Shown piece after piece: positions 15,679-23,363 of a stretch of DNA of 41,817 nt (positions within the stretch are counted from its first letter, which is position 1; each line of letters opens with the position of its first letter). Source of the stretch: Flavobacteriaceae bacterium (lineage in GTDB: Bacteria; Bacteroidota; Bacteroidia; Flavobacteriales; Flavobacteriaceae); assembly GCA_024635765.1 (NCBI GenBank), contig JAGXIE010000170.1, positions 1 to 41,817 on the forward strand. The letters run 5' to 3'. The notes beneath the pieces are model-generated. The model was not told the DNA's origin, did not search any database, and was given only the letters and a program-made list of their open reading frames with translations. The position numbers and the translations under genes were made by a program.

Positions 15679-16311
15679 TTAGATTGTTTCGAATAATTCG
15701 TTTTTAGATTTTCTTACTTTTTTGTAATGTTGGGTTTCGTCCTCTTCAGATCTGTAGCCAATAGTAGCAACTACAGACGCGTTGAGATTTTGAGAATTTA
15801 AGCCTAATATTTCATTGTACCGTTCTGCATCAAACCCTTCCATTGGGCACGCATCAATTTTTAATTCGGCGACAGCTGAAAGAAGGTTTCCTAATGCAAT
15901 ATAAGTCTGCTTTGCGGTCCAAGTTCCTTTAAGGTCTTTTGGCAACGGGTTTAAGGTCGTCTTCATAAAATCAGAATATCCCTTTAGATTTATGGTGTCG
16001 ATATTACGAGTAATACCCACATTAGCAATATAATCATCGACTAATGATTCATCAAAATCGGTCATATTTGCGAATATTATTACTTGAGATGCATCTGTAA
16101 TCTGTGATTGTCCCCAAGATGCTTCGCGCAGTTTTTTTCTTGTTTCTTCATCCTCAATAATTAAGACTTTATAGGGCTGAAGTCCATAAGATGATGCTGA
16201 AAGTTGTATGGCCTCTTTCAGGTTTTCTAAATCTTCTCTAGATATTTTTTTAGAGCTATCAAATTTTTTTGTAGCATATCTCCAGTTGAGGTTTTCTAAA
16301 TAGTTATTCAT
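15679..16311 (-). CDS. NAD(P)H-dependent nitroreductase-family oxidoreductase
   Basis: This 210-residue FMN enzyme of the NfsB-like nitroreductase fold begins YLENLNWRYATKKFD. It has SSYGLQPYKVLIIED (FMN contact region), AKQTYIALGNLLSAVAELKIDACPMEGFD and a C-terminal ATIGYRSEEDE. It probably reduces quinones, nitroaromatics or related electrophiles with NAD(P)H. A perfect palindrome TTGTATATACAA (16320-16331), shared with the MarR promoter, lies 9 nt upstream of the ATG, so it is almost certainly a MarR target. Substrate unknown. Confidence 0.9.
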   Translation of the reverse strand: MNNYLENLNWRYATKKFDSSKKISREDLENLKEAIQLSASSYGLQPYKVLIIEDEETRKKLREASWGQSQITDASQVIIFANMTDFDESLVDDYIANVGITRNIDTINLKGYSDFMKTTLNPLPKDLKGTWTAKQTYIALGNLLSAVAELKIDACPMEGFDAERYNEILGLNSQNLNASVVATIGYRSEEDETQHYKKVRKSKNELFETI

Positions 16312-16319
16312 GGGTTTTC

Positions 16320-16331
16320 TTGTATATACAA
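16320..16331. promoter_or_regulatory. Putative MarR operator upstream of the nitroreductase gene
   Basis: Perfect 12-bp palindrome TTGTATATACAA, identical to 16814-16825 at the marR promoter. It sits just before the nitroreductase ATG (16311). Confidence 0.7.
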
Positions 16332-16348
16332 TAGTTAAAATAAATTTT

Positions 16349-16804
16349 TTAATCTCTAATTTTGGTTAAAAGATAATTTAGAGTTTCTAATTCTGTATTA
16401 TTTAGATTGTCTGTTATTTGTATTTCTGTAGTTTCTATAATCGGATCTATTTTAGTTAGAAGCTTTAAACCTTCTTTCGTAATAAATATCTCTACTTTTC
16501 TTCGGTTTTCTTCACATATAAAGCGTTCAACATAGCCTTTAGATATCAGTTTGTCTACTAACCTTGTAGTATTACTCATTTTACTAATCATTCTGTCCTG
16601 AATGTCCTGAAGGTTTGTGGGATTTCCCTTTTGACCTCGTAAAATTCTTAATACGTTAAATTGTTCAACAGAAATATCAAAAGGTTTCAAAACAGATGCT
16701 ATTGCATCTTTCATCCATATACTTGAATAGGAAATATTCAATACCGTTTTTTTGGGTAAGGATAAATTTGCTTTTGTTTTTAATATTTCTTCCAACTCTT
16801 TCAT
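16349..16804 (-). CDS. MarR-family transcriptional regulator
   Basis: This is a 151-residue protein from the ATG at 16804. An in-frame TTG at 16825 lies inside the promoter/operator and is rejected. It has a winged-helix core: SVEQFNVLRILRGQKG, LQDIQDRMISKMSNTTRLVDKLISKGYVER (recognition helix) and a wing with RRKVEIFITKEG. MarR dimers bind palindromes and are released by small ligands. Two TTGTATAT-type palindromes overlap its own promoter and one precedes the adjacent nitroreductase, pointing to autorepression and control of that gene. The inducer is unknown. Confidence 0.92.
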   Translation of the reverse strand: MKELEEILKTKANLSLPKKTVLNISYSSIWMKDAIASVLKPFDISVEQFNVLRILRGQKGNPTNLQDIQDRMISKMSNTTRLVDKLISKGYVERFICEENRRKVEIFITKEGLKLLTKIDPIIETTEIQITDNLNNTELETLNYLLTKIRD

Positions 16805-16830
16805 ATACAACAATTGTATATACAAATGTA
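16803..16830 (-). promoter_or_regulatory. marR promoter with overlapping operators
   Basis: The -7 element TACATTTG (16830-16823, minus) overlaps the palindrome TTGTATATACAA (16814-16825). A second dyad, ATATACAA-CAA-TTGTATAT (16803-16821), overlaps both this palindrome and the start codon. Repressor binding here would block RNA polymerase. Confidence 0.7.
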
Positions 16831-16917
16831 ATATAAATTTTGAAAGTTAAACGTATTAGTCACATAAATTTATGTTAAAGTTGAAATTGTAGTCATACGG
16901 ATTTTTAACTTTAGTGC

Positions 16918-17439
16918 ATGAGAATAGCAACTGCGATATTAATATTTGTGCTGGTATCGTGTAAAAATGACGTTAAATCAAAAGATGATTTGGTGAAGTT
17001 GAAAACCGAAGTTCAGCAGAATGAATTGGAGATTTATGATTATGAAGGCCTAAAACCTTATTTAAATACTTCTTCCGAAAAGACTTATGTTGTGAATTTT
17101 TGGGCAACATGGTGTGCGCCTTGCGTAAAAGAACTTCCGTATTTTGAACAATTGAATACTGATTATTCAGATAAAAATGTCGAAGTGATTTTAGTGAGTC
17201 TCGATTTCCCAAAAAAATATGAGACGACTTTGAAACCTTATATAAAAGACAAAAAAATAAAGTCTAAAGTCATAGCCTTAAATGACACCGACTCTAACTC
17301 ATGGATTCCACAAATAAGTGAAGAATGGTCTGGAGCAATTCCTGCTACTTTGATTTACAACAAAGACAAACGTCAATTTTATGAGCGAACGTTTACCTAT
17401 GATGAACTAGAAACCGAAGTCAAACAATTTTTAAATTAA
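16918..17439 (+). CDS. TlpA/ResA-like thioredoxin lipoprotein
   Basis: This 173-residue protein starts with a lipoprotein signal ending LVSC (lipobox Cys15). Its thioredoxin fold carries the active-site WCAPC (C66/C69) in NFWATWCAPCVKELPYF. It is likely anchored facing the periplasm and reduces or isomerises protein disulphides, as in cytochrome c maturation or envelope redox repair. The next thioredoxin-fold gene follows after 5 nt, so the two form an operon. Client unknown. Confidence 0.9.
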   Translation: MRIATAILIFVLVSCKNDVKSKDDLVKLKTEVQQNELEIYDYEGLKPYLNTSSEKTYVVNFWATWCAPCVKELPYFEQLNTDYSDKNVEVILVSLDFPKKYETTLKPYIKDKKIKSKVIALNDTDSNSWIPQISEEWSGAIPATLIYNKDKRQFYERTFTYDELETEVKQFLN

Positions 17440-17444
17440 ACATT

Positions 17445-18056
17445 ATGAAAACACTAAAAACATTTTTCGCATGTCTTGCAGTAGTCATGTTATCTTCTTT
17501 TAACTCAACTGGAGTAGGCAATGGATATGAAGTAGGAGATATCGCAACGGACTTTAATCTTAAAAACATTGATGGTAAAATGGTCTCTTTAGCTAATTAC
17601 AAAGATGCCAAAGGATTTATTGTGATTTTTACTTGCAATACCTGTCCTTATGCGGTTGCTTATGAAGACCGAATTGTTGAATTAGATAAAAAATATGCTT
17701 CAAAAGGATATCCTGTGATTGCAATTATGCCAAATAACACAGACGTCAAACCTGGTGATAATATGGAGGCTATGAAAAAAAGGGCGAAGGAAAAAGGTTT
17801 TACATTTCCTTATCTAATGGATGAGGGTCAGAAAATTTACCCACAGTATGGTGCAACAAAAACACCTCATGTTTATTTACTTCAAAAAACTAAAAAAGGA
17901 AATGTTGTAAAATACATAGGAGCGATTGATGATAATTATCAAGACGCGGATGCGGTTAAAACAAAATACGTTGAAAACGCAGTTGATGCCTTACTTTCTG
18001 GTAAAGAAATAAAAGAAACCGAAACAAGAGCAATCGGCTGTACTATTAAAGTTTAG
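17445..18056 (+). CDS. Secreted AhpC/TSA-like thioredoxin-fold protein
   Basis: This 203-residue protein has a signal peptide of about 20 residues followed by a peroxiredoxin-like fold (GDIATDFNLKNIDGKMVSLANY). The redox motif is TCNTCPYA (C64, C67), and there is a third Cys near the C-terminus (AIGCTIKV). This CxxC variant characterises a Bacteroidota periplasmic family annotated as AhpC/TSA or thioredoxin family protein. It could be a peroxide or disulphide reductase working with the lipoprotein encoded upstream. A good terminator follows at 18100-18130. Confidence 0.87.
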   Translation: MKTLKTFFACLAVVMLSSFNSTGVGNGYEVGDIATDFNLKNIDGKMVSLANYKDAKGFIVIFTCNTCPYAVAYEDRIVELDKKYASKGYPVIAIMPNNTDVKPGDNMEAMKKRAKEKGFTFPYLMDEGQKIYPQYGATKTPHVYLLQKTKKGNVVKYIGAIDDNYQDADAVKTKYVENAVDALLSGKEIKETETRAIGCTIKV

Positions 18057-18099
18057 CTCCAAATGCTCTTTTTAGAAAAGAATTTAATGTTAAAATTTG

Positions 18100-18130
18100 A
18101 ATCCGAACCGTAACACTTCGGATTTTTTTT
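18100..18130 (+). terminator. Intrinsic terminator of the thioredoxin-fold operon
   Basis: AATCCGAA and TTCGGATT form an 8-bp stem around CCGTAACAC, followed by a run of eight T. It is 44 nt past the stop codon. Confidence 0.85.
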
Positions 18131-18152
18131 CGTCTTTATCATAAGGAAATGT

Positions 18153-18160
18153 TAATTTTG
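18153..18160 (+). promoter_or_regulatory. Promoter -7 element TAATTTTG of the rhodanese pair
   Basis: TAATTTTG matches TAnnTTTG; the predicted start near 18167 leaves a short leader to the ATG at 18181. This argues against an in-frame TTG at 18169. Confidence 0.6.
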
Positions 18161-18180
18161 CATGATTATTGATAGTAATT

Positions 18181-18489
18181 ATGGCAGATTTAACACAACA
18201 ATTTTGGGCTGAACAACTTAATCGTGATGGTAATGCTATGATTTTAGATGTTCGCACTCAAGAAGAAGTTGACGAAGGAAAAATTCCTAATTCACTTCAC
18301 ATCGATATTTATAAAGGTCAGGGTTTTATTGATGAGGTAGATAATTTAGATAAAACCAAAAGCTATTACGTGTATTGTAGAGCAGGAGCAAGAAGTGCCC
18401 AAGCTTGTTCTGTGATGAATCAATTAGGTTTTAAAAATACCTATAATTTAATGGGCGGCTTTAGTCAGTGGAGAGGTGAAATCGAATAA
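18181..18489 (+). CDS. Cytoplasmic rhodanese-like protein
   Basis: This 102-residue single rhodanese domain has MILDVRTQEEVDEGKIPNS, the active-site loop YCRAGARSAQ (catalytic Cys66) and GGFSQWRGEI at the end. Such stand-alone rhodaneses carry persulphide sulphur between donors and acceptors. It lacks a signal peptide, unlike the second rhodanese 21 nt downstream, so the operon supplies a cytoplasmic and an envelope version. The start at 18181 is chosen from the promoter position. Confidence 0.9.
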   Translation: MADLTQQFWAEQLNRDGNAMILDVRTQEEVDEGKIPNSLHIDIYKGQGFIDEVDNLDKTKSYYVYCRAGARSAQACSVMNQLGFKNTYNLMGGFSQWRGEIE

Positions 18490-18510
18490 ATTTAAATAAT
18501 ATCATTCAAA

Positions 18511-18909
18511 ATGAAAAGAGTATTAACTATTTTATCTATTGTGTTTTTGCTAGTAGCAACTGGATGTAAAGAGGACACAAGTGAAGGAGAGATCAAATTG
18601 GTAACTCCAGAAGAAATGAAAACACTAATCGATCAAAAAGATGTGCAGTTAGTGGATGTCAGATCTAAAGAAGAATATGAGGATGGTCATATCAATAACT
18701 CTCAGAATATTGATTTCAATTCGCCAACTTTTGACGAGGATATTGAAAAATTAGATAAAACTAAAACGGTGATATTATATTGTAAATCGGGTAAGAGAAG
18801 TGCTAAATGTGCAGAAAAGTTGCAGGCGGCAGGTTTTATAAAGATTTTTGATTTAGAAGGCGGCATCACCCAATGGAAATTTAATGGTTTTGACATAGGA
18901 ACCAAATAA
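18511..18909 (+). CDS. Rhodanese-domain lipoprotein
   Basis: This 132-residue protein has a lipoprotein signal peptide with lipobox ATGC (Cys19), then one rhodanese domain: LVDVRSKEEYEDGHI, active-site loop YCKSGKRSAK (Cys91) and GGITQWK. It is predicted to be membrane-anchored in the periplasm or outer membrane and to handle sulphane sulphur there. It is the second gene of a rhodanese pair; its stop codon is the left end of a perfect palindromic terminator. Confidence 0.9.
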   Translation: MKRVLTILSIVFLLVATGCKEDTSEGEIKLVTPEEMKTLIDQKDVQLVDVRSKEEYEDGHINNSQNIDFNSPTFDEDIEKLDKTKTVILYCKSGKRSAKCAEKLQAAGFIKIFDLEGGITQWKFNGFDIGTK

Positions 18910-18940
18910 AAAAGTGTTGGCAATTGCCAACACTTTTTTA
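18907..18940. terminator. Bidirectional terminator, perfect 34-bp palindrome
   Basis: The half-site TAAAAAAGTGTTGGCAA is followed immediately by its exact reverse complement. A/T runs on both sides make an intrinsic terminator for both the rhodanese operon (+) and the convergent SYLF gene (-). The TAA stop of the rhodanese is part of it. Confidence 0.9.
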
Positions 18941-18958
18941 AATTATTGGATTTTTTTA

Positions 18959-19495
18959 TTATTCGGCAAATGGTTTATAGCCAAATTTTTGACCACCAAC
19001 CGAGGCATCAGCCATTAGTCCTGCTTTAGGTAAAGCAAAAACTATAACACCGTCGTTATAATTGGCATTTTTAGATTTTCCTTTATCGGCAATAACTGCA
19101 GAAGCCTCTGCGGACAATTGAAAATTACCTTCTTTAAATTTAGCTAAAGTTGCATCAGTTTCAAAAAATATAACTTCTATAATTGCTTGTCCACCAGCTT
19201 GTAAACCGATGTTTAATTTTTTCAAATCTGCCAGTCCTACGGCCATTCCATTTTCATATAATATACCATTTCCACTTGCACCTCCTATGATCAATCCACC
19301 TTTTCCAACATTTGGAAAAATGACATATCCCGAAGAATTTTTGAAAAAATTCTCAAGACCAGCATCTTTTGCAATTAATGTTTTTTTGGCTTTTTGTGCA
19401 TCTGCCATAAGTTCTTTATGTTTATCGTTTTGTGCAGTTGTCCCAACCGCAATAAACATTATGCATATAGTAATGATTGTTTGTAGAGTTTTCAT
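18959..19495 (-). CDS. SYLF (YSC84-type) lipid-binding domain protein, secreted
   Basis: This 178-residue protein has a signal peptide of about 21 residues (ending TTAQ). A SYLF domain follows: GLENFFKNSSGYVIFPNVGKGG, IIGGASGNGILYENG, LNIGLQAGGQAIIEVIFFET and a glycine-rich end GGQKFGYKPF. SYLF domains bind phosphoinositides in eukaryotes; the bacterial secreted versions have no settled function. Monocistronic, convergent with the rhodanese operon, sharing the palindromic terminator. Confidence 0.88.
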   Translation of the reverse strand: MKTLQTIITICIMFIAVGTTAQNDKHKELMADAQKAKKTLIAKDAGLENFFKNSSGYVIFPNVGKGGLIIGGASGNGILYENGMAVGLADLKKLNIGLQAGGQAIIEVIFFETDATLAKFKEGNFQLSAEASAVIADKGKSKNANYNDGVIVFALPKAGLMADASVGGQKFGYKPFAE

Positions 19496-19672
19496 AAATG
19501 TATGTTTTAAGTTATTATTGGTTAAAATTATATAAAAGCCGAGTTATTATATAACTCAAAAACTTAATTTTTTGTCTCAATTAAATAAGATTAAAGTAAT
19601 TAACCCTTTGAAAATCAAAATTTTAACAATTTTTAAAAAAGTGTTCTATTGGAACATATCATTTACTGGATC

Positions 19673-19918
19673 TTATGACCCGAAGATTATTTCATATAAC
19701 TTTAGACCTAGATAATATCCCAATCCCAAGACGAATGGATAACCAATGAGTAACCAAAAGAAATCCATAACCGTAAGTTTTGTGAACGCCTGCTTTCCTG
19801 ATTCACTTAATAGTTGAATAAAGTCGTACCATGACTTCAAACCAATCTTTACAATAATTGCATTAGCTAGGATGGCAATAATTAGGATACAGATTCCGAT
19901 AATGTATAGTTTAAGCAT
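19673..19918 (-). CDS. Small two-helix membrane protein, unknown function
   Basis: This 81-residue protein has two hydrophobic segments (about 3-25, LYIIGICILIIAILANAIIV, and about 52-75, FFWLLIGYPFVLGLGYYLGL) around a polar loop with KSWYDF and KQAFTKLT. It resembles conserved uncharacterised inner-membrane proteins of flavobacteria. A TATCTTTA element (minus, 19929-19922) lies just upstream. The 177 bp between it and the SYLF gene is AT-rich with no other gene seen. Confidence 0.65.
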   Translation of the reverse strand: MLKLYIIGICILIIAILANAIIVKIGLKSWYDFIQLLSESGKQAFTKLTVMDFFWLLIGYPFVLGLGYYLGLKLYEIIFGS

Positions 19919-19958
19919 ATTTAAAGATAGTTATAATTGGTTTAATTATTTTTTATTT

Positions 19959-20002
19959 ATGATTTTCATCATAAATATTATTGGGTATTTTTTTTAAGTT
20001 TG
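19959..20002 (+). promoter_or_regulatory. FNR-like box and promoter of the first USP gene
   Basis: Box ATGAT-TTTC-ATCAT (19959-19972) is a perfect dyad. The -7 element TAAGTTTG (19995-20002) begins 36 nt from the left edge of the box. Drives the USP gene at 20054. Confidence 0.8.
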
Positions 20003-20053
20003 ATTCTGTGTTGTCTTGGCAATCCAATGTTCTAACAAAAGACTTACTTTAAA

Positions 20054-20887
20054 ATGAAACATATTCTTTTACTTACCGATTTTTCAAAAAATTCTAAAAA
20101 TGCCATAGATTATGCACTTCAAATGCTCCAGGATGAAATATGTATATTTTATGTTTTACATGTTAAAAGTTCAACCGGTTATACGAGCGATGATTTAATG
20201 TCATCAAGTACAAAAAGTGTCTATGGTTCCATTTTGAAAAGTGAAAAAAACAAGCTCATTAAATTAGTGAGCGCTCTCAAATTAGAGTATCAAAATGACA
20301 ATCATAGTTTTCATACAATCGCTGATTATGATGTCTTTGTAGATTCTATCAAACAAGTTGTGAAGTCAAAGAAAATAAGCCTAATAGCAATGGGTACTAA
20401 TGGTGTTACAGGTGCCAAGGAAGTGGTTTTTGGCAGTAATACTATAAATGTTATTAGGAATGTCAATTGCAACACTTTGGTGATACCTGAAGGATTTAAA
20501 TATAAACAGCCTAAAGAACTATTATTATCATTAGATGCATTTGATTCTTTACGCGGAAATAGTTTTATAGAACTCACTTCCTTTATTGAAAGATATAAGT
20601 TGTTGTTGCATGTATTGCGAATCAATCCTCAAGGTAAAAACGCTGAAGTCGAAATGAGTGATGCGGACGAAGTGGCTCATAGGTTAAAAGGCAAAAGCTT
20701 TAGTTATCACATCGTAAGTAATGTACCAATGCACCATGCTGTTCTCTCTTATTTGCAAACTAATCCGATCGATATGATGGCGTTGATCGTGCAAAATGAA
20801 ACACTCTTTGAACGGTTTTTTATAGGTTCTCCCACCACGCAAATAAGCAAGGAGCTTCAAGTTCCACTGCTTATTTTACATGCCTAA
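20054..20887 (+). CDS. Universal stress protein, tandem-domain
   Basis: This 277-residue protein has an N-terminal UspA domain with the opening KHILLLTDFSKNSKNAIDYAL and the ATP-binding motif G-x2-G-x9-GS (GTNGVTGAKEVVFGSNT, about 117-133). A second, degenerate UspA-like domain follows that lacks the glycine motif and ends VPLLILHA. USPs bind ATP and support survival in growth arrest, oxygen limitation and oxidative stress. It is the only one of the six USP genes in this window on the plus strand. Its promoter has an FNR-like box. It converges on the coiled-coil gene at 20890 with a 2-bp gap. Confidence 0.93.
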   Translation: MKHILLLTDFSKNSKNAIDYALQMLQDEICIFYVLHVKSSTGYTSDDLMSSSTKSVYGSILKSEKNKLIKLVSALKLEYQNDNHSFHTIADYDVFVDSIKQVVKSKKISLIAMGTNGVTGAKEVVFGSNTINVIRNVNCNTLVIPEGFKYKQPKELLLSLDAFDSLRGNSFIELTSFIERYKLLLHVLRINPQGKNAEVEMSDADEVAHRLKGKSFSYHIVSNVPMHHAVLSYLQTNPIDMMALIVQNETLFERFFIGSPTTQISKELQVPLLILHA

Positions 20888-20889
20888 AA

Positions 20890-21339
20890 TCATAAGTTTT
20901 CAAGTAAGCGACGTTTTTTGGACTTAATTATTTTCTTTATAATCTTGAATAGTTCAGTTTTAAGATTCTTATAATCTTTATAGAAATCGCTAACGACTAT
21001 TATAAGTTCTTTGTGCTCTTTCTTATAATCTGCTTCCTCTTTTATTTGATCGATACCATCTAAAAGGATTTCGATATTATTTTTATGGACTTTTACAGAT
21101 TCCATTAGTGAATCATTGCGCTTTTGGGATTCTGCCAAACTTGTAATGATTTCTTTATTTTCAGTAAAATGTTTTTTGTTTATTAAGTCCAGGGTATAAG
21201 TTTTTATAATGTCATCAAAAAAGAGATGTTCATCTTTGATAAAACTTAATTCAGAAAGCCATTTTTTAGATTCCTCATACATTTCATCCACACTCAAAAA
21301 TTGTAGATATTTTACTTGTAATTTATTGGTTACCATCAT
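20890..21339 (-). CDS. Hypothetical helical/coiled-coil protein downstream of hsp20
   Basis: This is a 149-residue protein from the ATG at 21339. A longer frame to 21372 would start inside the hsp20 terminator hairpin and is rejected. It is rich in Lys, Glu, Ile and Leu, predicted all-helical, with no signal peptide or recognised motif; the C-terminus is strongly basic (KIIKSKKRRLL). It lies 62 nt after hsp20 on the same strand and has no FNR-like box of its own, so read-through from the hsp20 promoter is likely. Confidence 0.6.
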   Translation of the reverse strand: MMVTNKLQVKYLQFLSVDEMYEESKKWLSELSFIKDEHLFFDDIIKTYTLDLINKKHFTENKEIITSLAESQKRNDSLMESVKVHKNNIEILLDGIDQIKEEADYKKEHKELIIVVSDFYKDYKNLKTELFKIIKKIIKSKKRRLLENL

Positions 21340-21360
21340 ATTGATTTTTATACAATTAAG

Positions 21361-21393
21361 AGCAGGAAACAATCCCTCTAATTGTTTCCTGCT
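21361..21393 (-). terminator. Hairpin after hsp20
   Basis: AGCAGGAAACAAT pairs perfectly with ATTGTTTCCTGCT (13-bp stem, 7-nt loop), 9 nt beyond the hsp20 stop. The following T-tract is short, so it may be a partial terminator or an RNA stabiliser allowing expression of the next gene. Confidence 0.7.
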
Positions 21394-21401
21394 TAATTAG
21401 A

Positions 21402-21851
21402 CTATTTTACTTCAATTACTTTTTTAGGAATTGCTTCTTTTTCTTCATATTTAGAAAGATTCAGTTTTAAGATACCATTGTTGTAAGTTGCTTTCACATC
21501 TTTGTTTGCATTTACATTTTTTGGTAATTTTAGCGATCTTTTAAAAGAATTGTAGTTAAACTCTTTACGAGTATAGTCTTCTTCTTTTTCTTCTTTTTCC
21601 TGACTTTTTTCGCCATAGACATGAAGAATATCATCATTGATGGTTACTTCAAAATCTTTTTTGTCAAATCCGGGGACAGCAAACTCAATTTCATAATCTT
21701 TTTTATGTTCTTTCACATTCATTGCTGGCATTAAGCCATCTTCTGCGAAGAAATCGTCATCAAAAAAATCTTCAGAACTTAAAAAGGATTTTAACTCGTT
21801 CGTATTCCAAGGGAATAGTCTATTTTTGTTATTAAATTTAATAAGTGACAT
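21402..21851 (-). CDS. Hsp20/alpha-crystallin family small heat-shock protein
   Basis: This 149-residue protein has a variable acidic N-terminal arm (FFDDDFFAEDG) and an alpha-crystallin domain from about residue 45. The domain shows AMNVKEHKKDYEIEFAVPGFDKKDFEV, the conserved FKRSLKLP and NNGILKLNL, with a short C-terminal IPKKVIEV (I-x-V-like anchor). Small heat-shock proteins hold unfolding proteins in an ATP-independent way. An FNR-like box and -7 element precede it, putting it in the same regulon as the USPs, comparable to the hypoxia-induced Acr/HspX of mycobacteria. Confidence 0.94.
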   Translation of the reverse strand: MSLIKFNNKNRLFPWNTNELKSFLSSEDFFDDDFFAEDGLMPAMNVKEHKKDYEIEFAVPGFDKKDFEVTINDDILHVYGEKSQEKEEKEEDYTRKEFNYNSFKRSLKLPKNVNANKDVKATYNNGILKLNLSKYEEKEAIPKKVIEVK

Positions 21852-21886
21852 AATGTGTTATTTTAGGTTAAACTTAAAATTCACTT

Positions 21887-21930
21887 CTAATGTAGCACAG
21901 ATTTATAGAAAATAATATGATAAAAATCAA
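21887..21930 (-). promoter_or_regulatory. FNR-like box and promoter of hsp20
   Basis: Box ATGAT-AAAA-ATCAA (21917-21930). Minus-strand TACATTAG (21894-21887) begins 36 nt from the distal edge of the box; the -7 is TAnnTTAG. Confidence 0.7.
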
Positions 21931-21980
21931 TATTTTGGAGATTCATAAAGTAGTTATTAACTTTTTTTGTAAGTCTTTTA

Positions 21981-23354
21981 TTATAATATTATTTTTTCGA
22001 CATCTGTAAGTTTAGGGATGCTTATATTCCAATTAAAAGTATCCTTTATTTTAACTCTAAAAACATCTAGGGTAGATGGCTCCCCATGGATTAAAAAAAC
22101 TTTTTCGGGGATGTTTTTAGTAGAACTCATCCAATTGATAAGATCGTTTTGATCAGCATGAGCTGATAAACTTTCAATACTCTTAATAGTAGCTTTGACT
22201 GGATAGTACTTGCCAAAAAATTTAACTTCGTTCGCGCCATCCAAGAGTTGGCGTCCACGTGTGCCTTCCGCTTGATATCCAACTAATAAAACAGTGGTAG
22301 ATGGTTCGTCAATAAGTTGTTGCAAATAAGTAAGAACCCTACCTCCAGTGACCATTCCACTGCCCGCAATAATTATTTTAGAGCGTTTGTCATCAATGGT
22401 CTCCCAAGTTTCTTTATAAGATTGAATAATATTTACATGGTTGCACATGGCATTGTAATCAGCCGTAGAAAGTTTATGCCATTTTGGAAAGCGTTTAAAT
22501 ACATCCAATACATTATTTCCCATCGGACTATCGATAAATGTTGGAATGTTTGGGATTTTATTTTTCTTATACAATTGCCAAATAATGAACATTAGAGTTT
22601 GTAATCTTTCCACAGCGAAACTTGGTATGATTAAATTTCCTTTTTTCTCTAGAACATCTAAAATGATGTTTGCTAATTGTTCTTCAACATCTTCATCAGG
22701 ATGTAATTTGTTGCCGTAGGTGCTTTCTATAAATAAAAAGTCTGCCCATTCCGGTCGTTTTGGATCATCCAATAAATAATCATTGCTTCGACCTACATCA
22801 CCAGAAAACACTAATCGTTTTCCATTGATATCCAGCTCGATGAAAGTGGCACCAATAATATGGCCATTATATTGAAAGCGATAGGATATATTTTCGGAAA
22901 GCGTGATCCATTTGTCTACCATTTCAGTTTGAAATAATCGAATGGATTTTTCGGCATCTTGCACAGTATAAAAGGGGAGTGCTGGATGGTGGTTTGAAAA
23001 ATTTTCCTCATTGGCTTTTTTAGCGTCTTCTTCGTGTATTTTGGCGCTATCCATAAGTATGATTTCTGCAATGGCAAGCGTTGGCGCTGTTCCTATAATC
23101 TGTCCTTGGAAACCTTGTTTTACCAGTCTCGGTAAATAGCCAACATGATCGAGATGGCCATGGGTAAGAAGCACTACATCTATGGTGCTCACATCGATAG
23201 GAAGATTGGTCCAATTGAGTTCACGTAGTACTTTGAGACCTTGAAACATACCACAATCAATCATGATATTTTTTTCAGAGGTTTCGATAAGAAATTTTGA
23301 TCCAGTTACTGTATTGGCTGCTCCTAAAAAATTGATTTTGGCGAATTGATCCAT
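21981..23354 (-). CDS. Metallo-beta-lactamase/beta-CASP RNase (CPSF-like exonuclease)
   Basis: This 457-residue protein has the zinc-binding HGHLDH motif at 65-70 in VVLLTHGHLDHVGYLPR and the beta-CASP insertion with ADFLFIESTYGN and LIIPSFAVERLQTL. It also has IIIAGSGMVTGGRVLTYLQQ and the terminal SAHADQNDLINW and FLIHGEPSTLDVF motifs. This is the YSH1/CPSF73-related bacterial branch (as in TTHA0252), single-strand RNA nucleases. It is the last gene of an operon with a USP, a small unknown gene and an ATP-cone nuclease, which implies RNA turnover under the same stress. Confidence 0.92.
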   Translation of the reverse strand: MDQFAKINFLGAANTVTGSKFLIETSEKNIMIDCGMFQGLKVLRELNWTNLPIDVSTIDVVLLTHGHLDHVGYLPRLVKQGFQGQIIGTAPTLAIAEIILMDSAKIHEEDAKKANEENFSNHHPALPFYTVQDAEKSIRLFQTEMVDKWITLSENISYRFQYNGHIIGATFIELDINGKRLVFSGDVGRSNDYLLDDPKRPEWADFLFIESTYGNKLHPDEDVEEQLANIILDVLEKKGNLIIPSFAVERLQTLMFIIWQLYKKNKIPNIPTFIDSPMGNNVLDVFKRFPKWHKLSTADYNAMCNHVNIIQSYKETWETIDDKRSKIIIAGSGMVTGGRVLTYLQQLIDEPSTTVLLVGYQAEGTRGRQLLDGANEVKFFGKYYPVKATIKSIESLSAHADQNDLINWMSSTKNIPEKVFLIHGEPSTLDVFRVKIKDTFNWNISIPKLTDVEKIIL

Positions 23355-23363
23355 GGGTATGAT

